DNA from: Chrysoperla carnea
Lineage: Eukaryota; Arthropoda; Insecta; Neuroptera; Chrysopidae
Length of the DNA stretch: 64,000 nt
Direction of reading: 5' to 3'
Assembly: GCF_905475395.1 (NCBI RefSeq)
Contig: NC_058339.1
Coordinates: forward strand, 90,344,520 to 90,408,519
Below the pieces are notes generated by a model. The model was not told where the DNA came from. It saw nothing but the letters and a program-made list of their open reading frames with translations, and did no database searches. Below are positions 50,601 to 62,570 of this stretch, in pieces (positions within the stretch are counted from its first letter, which is position 1; each line of letters starts with the position of its first letter). Made by a program: the position numbers and the translations under genes.

Positions 50601-52280
50601 GACTGTCTAGAGTATTTAAATACCAAAATTCACGAAAGTTGGTTCTTTTGATAAATATATTTTCTAAGAAATTATCTGAAACTGATCCGTGAAGTCATTT
50701 TTCGTAGCTATTTTGGACGATATCACAGAAACCATGCATTCCCCATCATCAAATAAATCAGTTTTTTTAATTTTTGCATCAAAATTGCGTAACATATTGA
50801 GATTTATCGAAAAAGGAAGGGAAACACCTCTGAAAAAATAGAACAAATTGGAAACCACTTTACATTCAGGAATTTACTTCGATTTAAAGTGTAATTTTGA
50901 CCCTAAAAATTAAAAAATCTAATTTATTTGACGAATATTTTCTACGTTAACACAATAAAAATTTTTAGAAAAAATTGAAAAAACTGGACTTTATCAAAAA
51001 GAAAGTTAATGTGTAACGCATTAAGCATTATCAAGATGTGAAATATTTCTTATAATTATGGACACGACTATAAACTTAACGCGTCTAAGCTTCGTTATCT
51101 TGCTAAAACAATAAAGCACTAGAAGTAGAAATATTCGCATTCGCTTATTTTATAGATAAAACTTTGTTGTCAACAATTAAGAAATTGAGACCAAATGGAA
51201 AATATATGTTGGAAAATGATTCCACCATTTTTATTTAATTATCTTCTTGTTTGAATATTGTCCACAATGAATTTTGATAAATGTTAAGCTTGCGAACGCA
51301 ATTAAAATTTTCCAGCCTCCCTGAAAAAGAAATTCAAATTTACGTATTAAAAAAAGTTTTTTTAGCCGATCTGAAGTGACTGTTCAAATACAACTCATGC
51401 CGTTGATAAAGAATTGAAAATCACTTAATTTAAAGCGCTATAGCTGCCGTTAACAGATACGAACATTTGAACACTCAGAATAAATGGCGGATGCGAATAC
51501 TCGACATTTTAGAGCCTTATACTAAACATAAGCATTTATTAGTGATAGTTGGTTTATCTGCATATTCAAATATTTTTTTAAATTGGTCCCAATGACCAAA
51601 AAATTGTTTTTTTGGCAAATTAAAGCTTATATTCAAGATAAGATAGCTTTATAAATTGACCTTGAACAGCTTTTAAAATACCATACAAATATTGCAGCGT
51701 TTCATGTTTTAAAAAAAATTTACTACAAAAATATTAAAATGAATTAAATATTAAACAAATTTACAGATAAAACTAATATAAAATTTATTAATATATATTA
51801 ATTAAATTAAATTAAATATTTAATTAAATCTCTAAATGTAAAAATAATTACAAAAAATTAATAACAAAAAAATAATAATAATTAATAGAAAACTCTATGG
51901 AATGTGCGTTCAAAACTATACGCCAAGTCATACAGAAGAAGCGATCTGTCCCTAAGATCAGCATAATTTTTGGGGTCTCAATTATTTCATTTTATTTTAT
52001 TTATTTTTTTCCAGAAAATGCATACACCATATAGTATTAACTTGGATCAATAATTTTTTGATCCAAGTCTACATCTTTAAGATTTATTTTCGATTTTATC
52101 GATTTATCGGTTAGTCAGTTTATAGATACTTTTAAAAACAGTTCAAAAAAACATTCACTTCAAATTTTGAATTTTGAAGTGATAATAAAGTTCCAAACAA
52201 AAATTCAATATATTTTAGGGTTTGAATCAATTTTTCCTTAAAACTGCGTTTTATCAAATTGTGAAAAAATTTCTTCTTAT
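44601..52280. other. Long intergenic region
   Basis: 7.7 kb without a recognised gene. Open frames at 46291-46605 and 47170-47493 (104 and 107 codons) start at non-ATG codons, are Lys/Phe/Asn-rich and show no domain. Sequences at 48405-48560 and 50640-50795 are diverged copies of one repeat ('atattttctaagaaatt', 'cttcaaatgatcaa'/'catcatcaaataaa', 'tttttgagtcaaa'/'tttttgcatcaaa'). They look related to the tandem array at 52281. A short hairpin is at 47505-47554. Confidence 0.5.
47505..47554. repeat. Short near-perfect hairpin
   Basis: 'gatataagaatttattctaa' is mirrored by 'agaataaattcttatatc' around a 10-base AT-rich loop. It is too symmetrical to be ordinary chance but carries no terminator or RNA-gene features; probably a MITE relic. 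Confidence 0.6.
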
Positions 52281-53125
52281 CTCGAGAATTATTCGCCCAA
52301 TCGTTAAATGAAACCGATTTTTGTATTTTTTGGGTCAAAATTACCTTATATACAGAGTTTTATCGAAATTGGAGACGATAAATTTGTATCGATTTTTTGA
52401 AATTTTTTCAAGGAGTACCCCTTAGAAAAATTCGAAAAAATCGTCAAAAATTATTTGTTTCGGAATTTGATGAAACTCAGTTTATAAGGTAATTTTGACC
52501 ATAGAAATTCAAAAATCGAGTTTATTTGGCGATTGGCCGAGTAATTTTCGAAAAAAACGATATTTCGGATCGATTTCCGGTATTATCTCGAGAATTATTC
52601 GCCCAATCGTTAAATGAAACCGATTTTTGTATTTTTTGGGTCAAAATTACCTTATATACAGAGTTTTATCGAAATTGGAGACGATAAATTTGTATCGATT
52701 TTTTGCAATTTTTTCAAGGGGTACCCCTTAGAAAAATTCGAGAAAATCGTAAAAAATTATTTGTTTCGGAATTTGATGAAACTCAGTTTATAAGGTAATT
52801 TTGACTATAGAAATTCAAAAATCGAGATTATTTGGCGATTGGCCAAGTAATTTTCGAAAAAAACGATATTTCGGATCGATTTCCGGTATTATCTCGAGAA
52901 TTATTCGCCCAATCGTTAAATGAAACCGATTTTTGTATTTTTTGGGTCAAAATTACCTTATATACAGAGTTTTATCGAAATTGGAGACGATAAATTTGTA
53001 TTGAAATTTTTGCAATTTTTTCAAGGGGTACCCCTAAGAAAAATTCTAAAAAATCGTAAAAAATTATTTGGCCGAGTAATTTTCGAAAAAAACGATATTT
53101 AGGATCGATTTCCGATCTATTTACC
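52281..53125. repeat. 306-bp tandem repeat array (about 2.8 units)
   Basis: Units begin at 52281, 52587 and 52893 with 'ctcgagaattattcgcccaa'. The first two are 306 bp and nearly identical. The third is shortened by a deletion near 53060. Each unit contains 'gggtcaaaattaccttatat', 'aaggggtaccccttagaaaa' and 'acgatatttcggatcgattt'. Degenerate relatives upstream (48405, 50640) suggest a dispersed element that expanded here in tandem. Open frames within it are accidental. Confidence 0.9.
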
Positions 53126-53228
53126 TATACCAAAATTTTTTTCGTCTCATCAATATTTTTAAGAGTTACAAACTTGGGACTAAACTTAATATACTATGTA
53201 TATTTCATATATACATGGTATAAAAACA
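53126..53228 (-). repeat. Dispersed repeat family A, terminal fragment
   Basis: Reverse complement of the first 100 bases of family A: 'gttacaaacttgggactaaa', 'cttaatatactatgtatatt', 'tcatatatacatggtataaa'. It directly abuts the tandem array. Confidence 0.85.
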
Positions 53229-53637
53229 TCACAAAACCGGTAAAAAAAATAGATTAAATTAACAATTTACGAAATTCTTGAGCACAAAATTTCCATCTGC
53301 CTTGAGATAAATCGCTCTTTGTATTCTCTGACCTAAACTAAATATATAAACAAGCAAAAATTTGGACATAATTTTGACCATAAATGGTTGAGCATAATAA
53401 TTTTGAAAAAGCATTTGTTTAACTATCCCTGAAAAATAAAGCACTGCTCGATTTTACGATTTTTTACATCGTAATGAAAAACACTGGCCATTAATTCAAG
53501 AAATAAAAATAAATTTGTTTAAAGCTATTTGTAAACTTAACATTCTTCGTCACGCGCGTATTTTTTTTATTTATTTTTGGCTAGAGAAACATTTTTTTTT
53601 ATTTTGCTTAATTTGTCGAAATAAAATTTACGTTAAT

Positions 53638-56600
53638 TTATAAACTTCGAATATGTCGTGAACGTTTCACAAGTAAACAACATGAAGTTAGTCCACTGGA
53701 TGCTTTGGCTAGTTGAGACAATTCTACACACCTTCGTGGATAGTCAATTTTTTCGGAGAATACCTAGAAAAACGAAATAATATATTAATTAATTTATTAG
53801 TAGTACAGTTAATAAGCCGAGATGCGTGGAAAAGCTAGGAAAGTGCAACGATTTTAATGAAACTTTTTGTACGTGTTTATGTTGTTAACGTGGACCCCAC
53901 CCCAAGTAACATTCAGCCAACTTAACCTAGTCATAGGGGGCAAAGGGCTCAAACGGGGGGCACATATAGCCCGAAATTTTTATTAAATGATTATTTTGGC
54001 TTAAATTTATCATTAGGAGGTATTTTTGATCGCTTATTACGAATCTGATATCGGATTACACTAATTCTGCCACCTCTTCCGATCATTTCGAGACATTTTT
54101 GGCCAAGAATTTCACTTTTTTGGCATCAACTAAAATACTATACTTTTTCCAGTCAGTACCTTAGAAAATCAACCAGTTATTCGTGTCTTTCAAGTAAATC
54201 GAAATTCTAATGTCGAGTAAGTTCGAAGAGCATGGAAGTTAATGTTATTGTCTCGAAAAAATTATTCGAATCCACGCTTGTTTATCAAAATGTATTCAAC
54301 CGTTTAGGCTACAAAAAGCGCCAAAGAAACGCCTGCTTAAATAAATACTGCAAGAAAAGTCAGAAATTTTTACCTTAAACGATTGAGGTATTTCTTCTAT
54401 ACATCTATGAATTAACGTTCCATTTAAATAAAGCACATTTGCAGCTTGATCTTCTGGTACCGTTAATGTTTGATAATTAAATGTCGCTTCACGTTCCATG
54501 CGTTTTAATACTTCTTGTGCGTCACGACTCTCTCCCACACATAAAATATCTGGTCCAGCCACACTGACGTATGCTTTTAAATGTCTGGGTTCTGTTACCT
54601 GTACACATCAAAATACAAAGTTGTATATTAAAAGTGATCGATGCTTATAAGGACTATAATTTTAGCATTTAGCTTTAGCAATTATCAAAAGGCTTATTTT
54701 TAAACTTATAATAAAATTTTTTAACAATTTTTTTAACTAATATTAATGGGCTTACATAAAATATAGTTAAAAGCTTTAAGCTTGTTTGATGACATAAACT
54801 CTTCTATTCAATTGTAGGTACTTTATAAATGCCTTCTATTTGAAAGCTTTCATCCTTACATGCTTATTTATCATTTTCATCGCGCCTTGAAGCACTAGTA
54901 AAAAGCTTCTTAATTATATTTATAGTGCCCGTTCAGAACAACTTTTTAATGAAGACAGTTTAGATGAATTCTTAAATACGAGCCATACATATGAGTACAC
55001 TTTTTAAAATAACCTTATATTTTAAATTCCCTAAATTAATTTTGTTTAGAATCATTTTATAAATATTTAACGTGAGTTACAGATTTTCATTGTGACTTTT
55101 ACAAGCTCTGAATGAGTTATTTTCAGATAATATTTCTACATTTGAAGTGCAAAACTGTGATAAAAAACTATTTAACATTCCAACATTACTAGTTAAACAG
55201 CCTTGAGAGTTTATGTCATCAAGCATTAGTTTCCCATTTCCATTATACCGGGTGTGTCATGTATTACAGTTACCAATTACAAATTATAGTCCATTAGTAT
55301 AAGAGATTTATGCAAGTTATCGTTAAAATTTTCAACTATGAAATAGGCCCTGTATTTCATATTTTACCCAAAATATAAAATCAATAAATTCAAAAATTTA
55401 TTGAAACGCAAAAAAAGTGACGTACTTAAAAAAAATTTTATTTCTCGGCGAAAAATGATTAAACCTGAATGAAATATATACAGGATGGACCATTTTAATC
55501 TATAATGACTAATAGCTCGTTTTGTAGTTAATCGATCAAAACAAAAGTTTCAGAGTTTGATGGGGGGACACCATATTCTGACGTCAGATTGGACTTAGTT
55601 CTTCGGGTTTCTTGAATAGCCAAGAGATATAATAACACTTAAAATTAGAAAGTTAATCCTCATAAAAAAACTAACATTTTTTATTTAAAACATTTATCGA
55701 ATACGCTTAAAGTTTATCGATAATTATAAATCGAAATCGTGGACACAGACGAATGTCCTCTATTACTCTTGACAAATTTTGGCATTTAAAGCATTTTTTT
55801 GTATCTAGCGTGTTTTGTTTTGATTAAATGCAATAATAACATACTTTTCGATTTTCGAAAAATGTTTTAAATAAAAAATGTTAGAATTTTAATGAGAATC
55901 AACTTTCTAATTTAAAGTTTTTGATAAATTAATGGTGCGCAACTTTTTTTCCGGGGCAATATAAAAGGGGGAAAACATTTATAACTTGTTTACATGATAC
56001 ACCTGATACATTTTAATTTTTCATAAAAAATTTGTGAACAGGTCTATTTGATCTGCTTAAATACGGACATTTCTATTAATTAAATAAATCTTGGTTGCTC
56101 AAAAATATTCAAGACTTATCACATGCTAACTTGCAAAAAAAAAATTTTTTTTTATTATGATATTTTAATGCAAAAATTATTTTTTTTTTAAATACTGTGA
56201 TTAAAAAATTCAACTAGGTTCTACCGAGATTTGAACTCGGATCGCTGGATTCAAAGTCCAGAGTGCTAACCATTACACCATAGAACCTCTACGTCTACAG
56301 GCCGTTCTGTACAAATCAGTTTCTTCAACATTTTAGTTAATATGCTGACAAAAATTTATTTAATTGAATCCTGAATTGCAATTTATTTTTAGAAATAATT
56401 TTTTTTTCAAAGTTCATAGAACAATGTTGTAAATAATTCGAATAAACCGATTGTTTCATGTAAATCAGGACTCAAAATATATAGTTCAATAATTTGATAG
56501 TTTTTATTTGGAAAGTTTTGGAAATTGACATTTCTTTAATTTATCATTTCTGAATTTGTTTTTTTTGATTTTGCTGATTTTCTAAAAGGAACGATATTTT

Positions 56601-57746
56601 TTTAGTTTAAGTTTTATATACCGGAAAATTTTGAGAGAAGGCTTATTTTTTTTAAAATTTGTTGTAAAGAACAGAGAGAAGGATTTTTCCTATCCCGCAC
56701 GACCTGCTACACGCGGTTTTGGGATAATTTATCTCTACATTGTTTTTTGGTGACGTTTTTTTGAATATCTCTGCTTCTTTGAAAGAAAAAAGAATTGTTT
56801 GTTATGAATTTCTGCATCGACTTTGCCTCGGAGCAAAACAAAATAGCCTCAAAAACTCAATAAAACCGCAGTAACCTCATATTTACAACTTTCTCTGATA
56901 ACTTTTCGAAAAATGAAGGAATTGAGTTGAAATTCTGGAAAAAGATTAATTAAAAAATTAGCCTTCTTTCAAAATTTGCCGAATTGGCTATCAAAATCCG
57001 TTAGATTTACCCAACTATTTATCGATATTTTATAGCCCATAGATAGATTTTTTATAATTAATTATCAAACATTTGTTAAAATTTCCAAATAAATAGTTTC
57101 GTGAGAAGAGTTGACTAAAAATCGTGTGTTCACTGTATTTAGTTGTTACCAATATTTCATTTTTTTGGGTTCGGTGGGAACGTTATAAAGCTGATTTCAA
57201 AAGCTTTAGCTTAATTATCATACTCATAAATATATACAAATGACTTCGAAGCAATTTTATGTGTCAAAAAGGTAAAAAAAAAAGTAAAAGATTACTGCAA
57301 AATAAAACTAGAATAAAGTGTGTGTAGGTGTGTTTGAGCATGTCCAAAGAGTTACTCGAGACCATTTCATATTTTAAATAAAATGGTTCTCACCTTTATA
57401 CGGCCGAGTAATGGGGAAGAAGTATTAGAAGAAGAGTCTCGTTTACGAGTGCAAGTGGAATTTGACATTACCTTAACAGGTGTACATGGATATTCAGGAA
57501 ATGCGGCGGCAACTGCCCGTGCGCCTGCCTCATTTGTCCATTCTGATAGACCAACAAAAAATTCTCGCCCTTTTAAAACAACACAAGACAATGATTAATT
57601 TGATATGCGGAAATTTTTGGTTAGGCAAATATTTTCTATTTACCTGTAAATAGGACATCACCGCCATCTAATTTCGCTGATTGGTCTGATATTTCAACAA
57701 TTGGAAGGTTTAATTCTTTTTTTAAAACGGCTCGAATTGTTTCTAC
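53638..57746 (-). CDS. DDAH1: Dimethylarginine dimethylaminohydrolase (DDAH), four C-terminal exons
   Basis: Cytosolic enzyme hydrolysing asymmetric dimethylarginine to citrulline and dimethylamine, thereby relieving inhibition of nitric oxide synthase. Minus-strand exons: 57746-57644 (VETIRAV...LDGGDVLFTG), 57569-57472 (REFFVGLSEWTNEAG...FPEYPCTPVK), 54598-54374 (VTEPRHLKAY...LTVPEDQAANVLYLNGTLIH) and 53763-53638 (ending SSGLTSCCLLV...RSL, TAA at 53640-53638). They join in frame through GT-AG sites to 183 residues of an expected 260-285. Active-site residues visible are Asp in LDGGDVLF, the catalytic His in RHLKAY, and the nucleophilic Cys, taken as the first Cys of the CC pair by alignment to human Cys274. 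The N-terminal exons (the family's DCVFVEDTA region) were not found up to 64000 and must lie further right. Exon 57569-57472 has a second downstream in-frame donor. A tRNA gene lies in the 2.9-kb intron. Confidence 0.93.
53810..53960 (+). repeat. Dispersed repeat family F, copy 1
   Basis: Shares 'cgattttaatgaaacttttt', 'acgtgtttat', 'acattcagccaacttaa' and 'tagtcat' in the same order with 59265-59375. It lies in the last DDAH intron. Element type unknown. Confidence 0.6.
55478..55625 (+). repeat. Dispersed repeat family C, copy 2
   Basis: Same orientation and block order as 25945-26110: 'acaggatggaccattttaat', 'gttttgtagttaatcgatca', 'ttctgacgtcagattgga', 'cttagttcttcgggtt'. Lies in the DDAH intron, antisense to the gene. 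Confidence 0.65.
56216..56287 (-). tRNA. tRNA-Gln (anticodon TTG)
   Basis: A 72-nt cloverleaf on the minus strand. The acceptor stem is GGTTCTA/TAGAACC with discriminator T. The D arm contains TGGTGTAATGG. The anticodon stem CTGGA/TCCAG encloses the loop CTTTGAA, with anticodon TTG reading CAA. The T arm is CCGAG-TTCAAAT-CTCGG. All stems pair, the internal A and B boxes are intact, and no intron is present. It lies inside the DDAH intron on the same strand; RNA polymerase III would transcribe it independently. Confidence 0.97.
57394..57471 (-). other. Possible alternative extension of a DDAH exon
   Basis: Directly after the chosen donor (AAG/gtaatg at 57472/57471) the frame stays open for exactly 26 codons, Ser/Arg-rich (MSNSTCTRKRDSSS...). 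It reaches a second good donor, AAG/gtgaga at 57394/57393, also in phase 0. The shorter form gives PVKVTEPRHLK, matching the family without an insert, so it is preferred. The long form would add a polar loop before the catalytic His. Confidence 0.4.
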
Positions 57747-59264
57747 CTAGAAATAAGAAAAAAATGTCAAATTATTTTTTAAAACAGTGGTTAAAAGTGT
57801 TTGTATCCACTTTTAGAAAATATCACTCAGTCCATATAAATTTGGTATATAGAATTTTAATCTTTTTTTATCTATCATATCATTACAGTTATGTAATAAA
57901 AAATTCAATTTTCGGCATTCGATCCTCCCAAAAAATTGGAAAAACTACCCCAAAGTCGACCAGAAATAAAGTCAAATTCTCAGAATACTTGGAAAAATTT
58001 CACTAATCACATCGCAACTCCTCGGAAAATCACCCCTAAACTATACCTTTTCTTCTATATATACTAGAGAGATGTGGGCTTTTTGTATTTGGTGGGAAAT
58101 TTCTTTTAACTAATGAGGTTATTCGATAACATTTTTTTCGACCCCTCCTCTTAATTATGGATGGAGATTTGGGGGGGGGGGAGGAGGAATTTTTTTGTAG
58201 ACATAACAATTCAAGGTTTTTTTCTGTGACACGGAGTCAAGGATGAAGGTCGCTACAGGGTTTAAGGAACCACCTTGAGAGCAAAGCGGGTCATTTTAAA
58301 GCTTCTTATCATATTTATTATAAGTGTACTAAGCATGCCTTGACACTTAAGTCGAGTTGAATGCCAAAGTATGTTAATATGCATATTTTAAAAAACGGGA
58401 GAGCCGAGCACCTTAAGTTGGAAATCTATTTCGGGACAAAATACTATAGAGATAAAAATATTATGATTTGATTTTTCAACTAGTTTTACGTCGCATTAAA
58501 AAAAAATAAAAAGTGAATAATTAAGTGTTGATAAAAGAATTTTCTACGTGACTAAAAACAAATTAAAATTATTTCAGTTGAGTTCTTCTTTGAATGCATG
58601 TAAGTGAGTGAGTCTAGTCGGTCTGGTCGCTGTCGGTATTCGTGTCAACACTTACTAAACTTAAGTCATGTGACAAACTTACAATTGACAATATTAAATA
58701 ACAAATAGTCTCTTAGTTGAATAGAAAAAATAATAATTTAACCATAAAAGGCTTGGTCTAGTCTTATTATTTATATAACGAACTTAAATAAAGAATTATT
58801 TCCGGACATTATTATCCATTTCAAACATTTTATACATTGATGTTAGTATTCAATTTAAATCGCCAACCAGCATTCCCACAAATTACAACTTTTAAAATAT
58901 CCTAATTATCCCCGATCTTCCTATATTACATATCTTTTACAGTCAAAAATTTGGTTTTTGAATTTTCTAGAGTAATCGATCTAATAAAAATAAATCAGAA
59001 TTAATAAAGGCATTTTAGAAATTTTAAACGATTATGGCTCGCGTAATTTAATTATTAGAACCGGAAATTACGAAATAATCGCATTTGTTTATATAAACTT
59101 ACCACGCCGATTGCCTTTCTTAGCCAAAAACTGTCACGCTAAAATAACCATTAATAGATTTATAAAAAAAAATCGAAAACGTTTTGCTCGTAATGGAAAA
59201 TTCTATCAATATTTTAATACTAAATGTTGCTAGGAAAATCGAAAATTAGTACAATTAATTAGTC
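57747..59264. other. DDAH intron, gene-free
   Basis: AT-rich. It has a G run at 58172-58181 and an open frame (57701-58006) that overlaps the DDAH exon on the opposite strand and is a shadow. No further DDAH exon was recognised. Confidence 0.5.
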
Positions 59265-59375
59265 AGGATGCATTGGAAATGTTGGTAAACAGCACCGATT
59301 TTAATGAAACTTTTTGTAACGTGTTTATATCCCCTAGCAAAATTCAGCCTACTTAATATAGTCATGTTAGCAATC
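59265..59375 (+). repeat. Dispersed repeat family F, copy 2
   Basis: See 53810-53960. Shared blocks are 'cgattttaatgaaacttttt', 'aacgtgtttat', 'attcagcctacttaa' and 'tagtcatgttagcaatc'. Diverged, non-coding. Confidence 0.6.
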
Positions 59376-59749
59376 TAAAAAGTTTAGACATTTATGCCAA
59401 TAATAGACAATAATCTATTATTATTGCAAATTTTTATATTAGTTAAATTATTACGGGTAATAAACTATTTCCGTTTTATTATTAAATTTAATTATTTAAT
59501 CGATTAACATTCATTAGTTTCTATTGAAAATATTAATTTATTATTGACAGGTTGATTATACATCTGTCGTTTTTATTAGACATTATTTATAGATTTTGCT
59601 TCCATCAATTTTTCGTTCGTTTTACGCTTTATAAAAATTGATTTTCTGAAGACATTTGGTTGTAAAATAAAAATTTTATTTTATTTTAAAATATTCATAT
59701 TTTTATGATTTTTCTGGAATATATAAAACCATATAAAATTTAAAAGGTA

Positions 59750-60300
59750 AAAAAATAAAGAAAAACTCTTAGACAAACACGATTGGTATCAAATGAAAGG
59801 CCTCTAAGAGCATATTTCACTAATAGTATGTGATATAAAAACATGGCTACCGTCTAGGAATATAAAGAGGCTAGCTTGATACCCACCGTTTCGCTGGGCT
59901 TAAAAGTAACAGCCATCGCTTTATAGCCTTTAGCTCTCTTTGTTTCATTTACCCTTCTTCCATAACACTCAAAGGGATTGTTTTACACATCTAAATCATA
60001 AGCACAATTTAATTTTTTAAGTGTAAAATAGTCATAAGTCATTGAGTATATCAGAAAATTTGACCATGAATTGTTTGACATTTACTATTTTAAATTTTAA
60101 CAGAAATCTTTAATTTATAGTTCAAAATGATGATCATAGATGGAACAGTAAAATGTCAAATGTGTTATTCTGATGTTTGAGCTACATTATTGTTCAGTTT
60201 CATTCAAATCCATCCATTAGTTTTTGCGTAAAAGCGTAACAAACAAACATCCTTACTTTCACATTTATAATATATAGGGATATGGATATGGATATGGATG
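59750..60300 (+). mobile_element. Non-LTR retroelement 3' region remnant
   Basis: It contains 'caaatgaaaggcctctaaga', 'gatacccaccgtttcgctgg', 'ccatccattagtttttgcgt', 'aaaagcgtaacaaacaaaca' and 'ccttactttcacatttataa', ending in a short 'ggatat' repeat. This set of motifs is typical of 3' ends of RTE-like elements in insects. No reverse transcriptase is left. Confidence 0.6.
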
Positions 60301-61394
60301 GGGAATTATTGCACTTTTGTACAGTTATATGATTATATAGATAATATTAAAAAGAAAGTAATTTAAATATTTTAATAAACATGATGTATAAATTTTAAAA
60401 TCGTTCAAAATTGAAAGATTCAAGGTTAAATAAAATTATATAAAAAAAAAAAATTATTTACATAAATATTCATTTGAATTCGTTGAAAACTAACATAAAA
60501 TAATTCTTTGAAAAAAAAAAACTTGCTATTGATTTTATTGATCAAATTTTTTCTTGAAGAAAAATATTAATTCAATATTAAAATTCCCTGTTTTAACAAT
60601 TTTTTCAATGAAACAATGTGAAATAATTTTTTCGAAATTTAATCATTCCATCGATATAAATAACCCCTGAAACAGAGAGGGGCAATCGGGGCAACTGTCC
60701 ACTTCAAAAAGTAAGCAGGTTAACTAATGTTAATATAGTCGGATAACTCGTAGCTAGAATGCAATACTTCGAAATTTTTTACCAATTTTTTCAAAGAATT
60801 CTTTAAGAAAATTGCAAAAAAAACCTTAGAAGTATTTATGATTCTGATAAAAAGTTTTGGCACATAAATATTTAGTCTGTCTCAAACACAATTTATGTGA
60901 AGATTCATTTAATTTCCTTGCATATTGACATTTTTTAATTTCTACCCTATATTTTAGAAGATGACCTCTTTTTTCAAATTAAATTAAAACTCAGTCAGTT
61001 TACTGCACACTATGTTTGCGTTGTGCGTGAAATATTAAGTTTAGTACGAAGAACATGTCAGTCATTCTAAAGATATTTGAACGTTTTTTTAGTAATAATT
61101 ATGTCATTGCAAATAATTATCATTTTTTATAAATTAACATTGAGAGTAAAAACATATAATTCATAAATTTTAAATAAGTTATTTGCATTTAAAAACTGGA
61201 ATAGGAATTACTGCAGGCGTTGGAAAATGACTCGGTAAGTTTGAACCCACCAAAAATCGTATCCTATTGGAAATGTCTCCAATAAATTTTAATCATTTAT
61301 ACGGGACGGATCAACAATATAGAAAATGATATTTCGCTTGAGTAAATTTTTTTTACGTTTTTCATTCCATTGACCTAGTCCAGGATATGGTGTG
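60301..61394. other. Gene-free stretch
   Basis: AT-rich with A/T runs; no recognised gene or element. Confidence 0.45.
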
Positions 61395-61715
61395 CCAAAA
61401 AGTCCATGAACTCTACCTTTCTGCCGCTTGGTAAATAAGCTGTTGAATCGATCTGAAGCATTTTCTTTCTAGACATATATATGGCAGAACGGCCATTATC
61501 GAAATAAAGAGGAGTGTAGAAATCTGGGGGGAAAAGCATTCATTTTGTATAAACCGGGAAAAATAGTGACACGCAAATCTTTATGGCGGTTTTGAAGGGG
61601 GTGGAGTTGCAGTAAACAGGAAACAAGTGGATCCTAACCGAATAAACTTAAGTATGACGGTGGGAGAATTCTCGAAAACTGCTGTAAAACAGTATAAAGT
61701 GAGTAAAAATTGAAA
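61395..61715 (-). repeat. Dispersed repeat family B, copy 2, with coding-like segment
   Basis: Inverted relative of 3990-4330. On the minus strand, after an in-frame TGA, a frame of about 58 codons begins MLFPPDFYTPLYFDNGRS. It continues AIYMSRKKMLQIDSTAYLPS and ends FMDFLAHHILD before TAG. It is longer and better preserved than copy 1. I do not recognise the protein. Confidence 0.6.
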
Positions 61716-61798
61716 AAAAATTTCTGTCGGTTGCGAAATAATTTCCATAACGGCCGCACAAACGTTAGAAAATATTGCCAAACATTAACTTAACTTGC

Positions 61799-62129
61799 TT
61801 AAGGTAGTACTATCGGTAATAGACTTTGCATTCAGAATTTAATGAAACTTGGTTGAAATTAATGAAACTTGATAGTTGTCCAATATTATATCATAATTAA
61901 CCAGTTAAATTTTTAGGGGCCTTCAGAGAACTGAAAAAAAGATATTTTAACATTGATCCTTATGGGAAATCACAGATTTTATTTTATTTCACAAAACTGG
62001 ACGTTCAGATTTTCAGTTCTCTGAAGGCCCCTAAAATTTAACTGGTTAATTATGATATAATAATGGACAACTATGCCAAGTTTCATTAAATTCTGAATGC
62101 AAAGTCTATTACCGATAGTACTACCTTAA
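61799..62129. mobile_element. 331-bp MITE, TTAA-flanked, family D copy 2
   Basis: Arms of about 140 bp. The left starts 'ttaaggtagtactatcggta', and the right ends with its exact reverse complement. 'ttaggggccttcagagaact' on the left faces 'agttctctgaaggcccctaa' on the right. The centre (about 61940-62000) is unpaired. An extra 'gaaattaatgaaact' repeat lies in the left arm. TTAA lies at both edges. Non-coding. Confidence 0.9.
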
Positions 62130-62570
62130 AAAGGAATTTTTTTTTAGAGTGTTTCAAAATCGCATACTTCTCTGCCCCATAATGTATCTTAAATAAATCT
62201 TCCAGTATCCACTGAACCCCTGCCAGCGTCTGCACTAAACTAATAAATGAGAAAATAAACAATATTTTTATTCATAATTTAAATAGCATTGACCTGTTTA
62301 ATAATTTAAATTCTTACTTTAAATCTAATTAATATTATTCAGTGTAAAAGCCACCCAATAATTAGTGAAGGTTATATATTAAATAATAAGAGTGCGATCC
62401 TCAACAAAAGTTATAAATCGATTGTTGCGGAAGGAACACAGTTTGGGATAAAATTTACGAAGAATTATAAGGGAAACTTAAGCGATCGTTTCTGTATTCC
62501 TAAAGACTGGAATCATGTCAACCAGAGTGTACCGTTTAGTTTGTAGCACAACTTCACCGACCTCGACGAA

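Noticed and set aside
57383-57598. Plus-strand 71-codon frame
   Set aside because: It lies antisense to a DDAH exon and is a shadow of that coding sequence.
62395-62430. Minus-strand FVEDR reading as a possible DDAH N-terminal exon
   Set aside because: The required DCV before FVED and the following residues are absent, and no splice sites fit.
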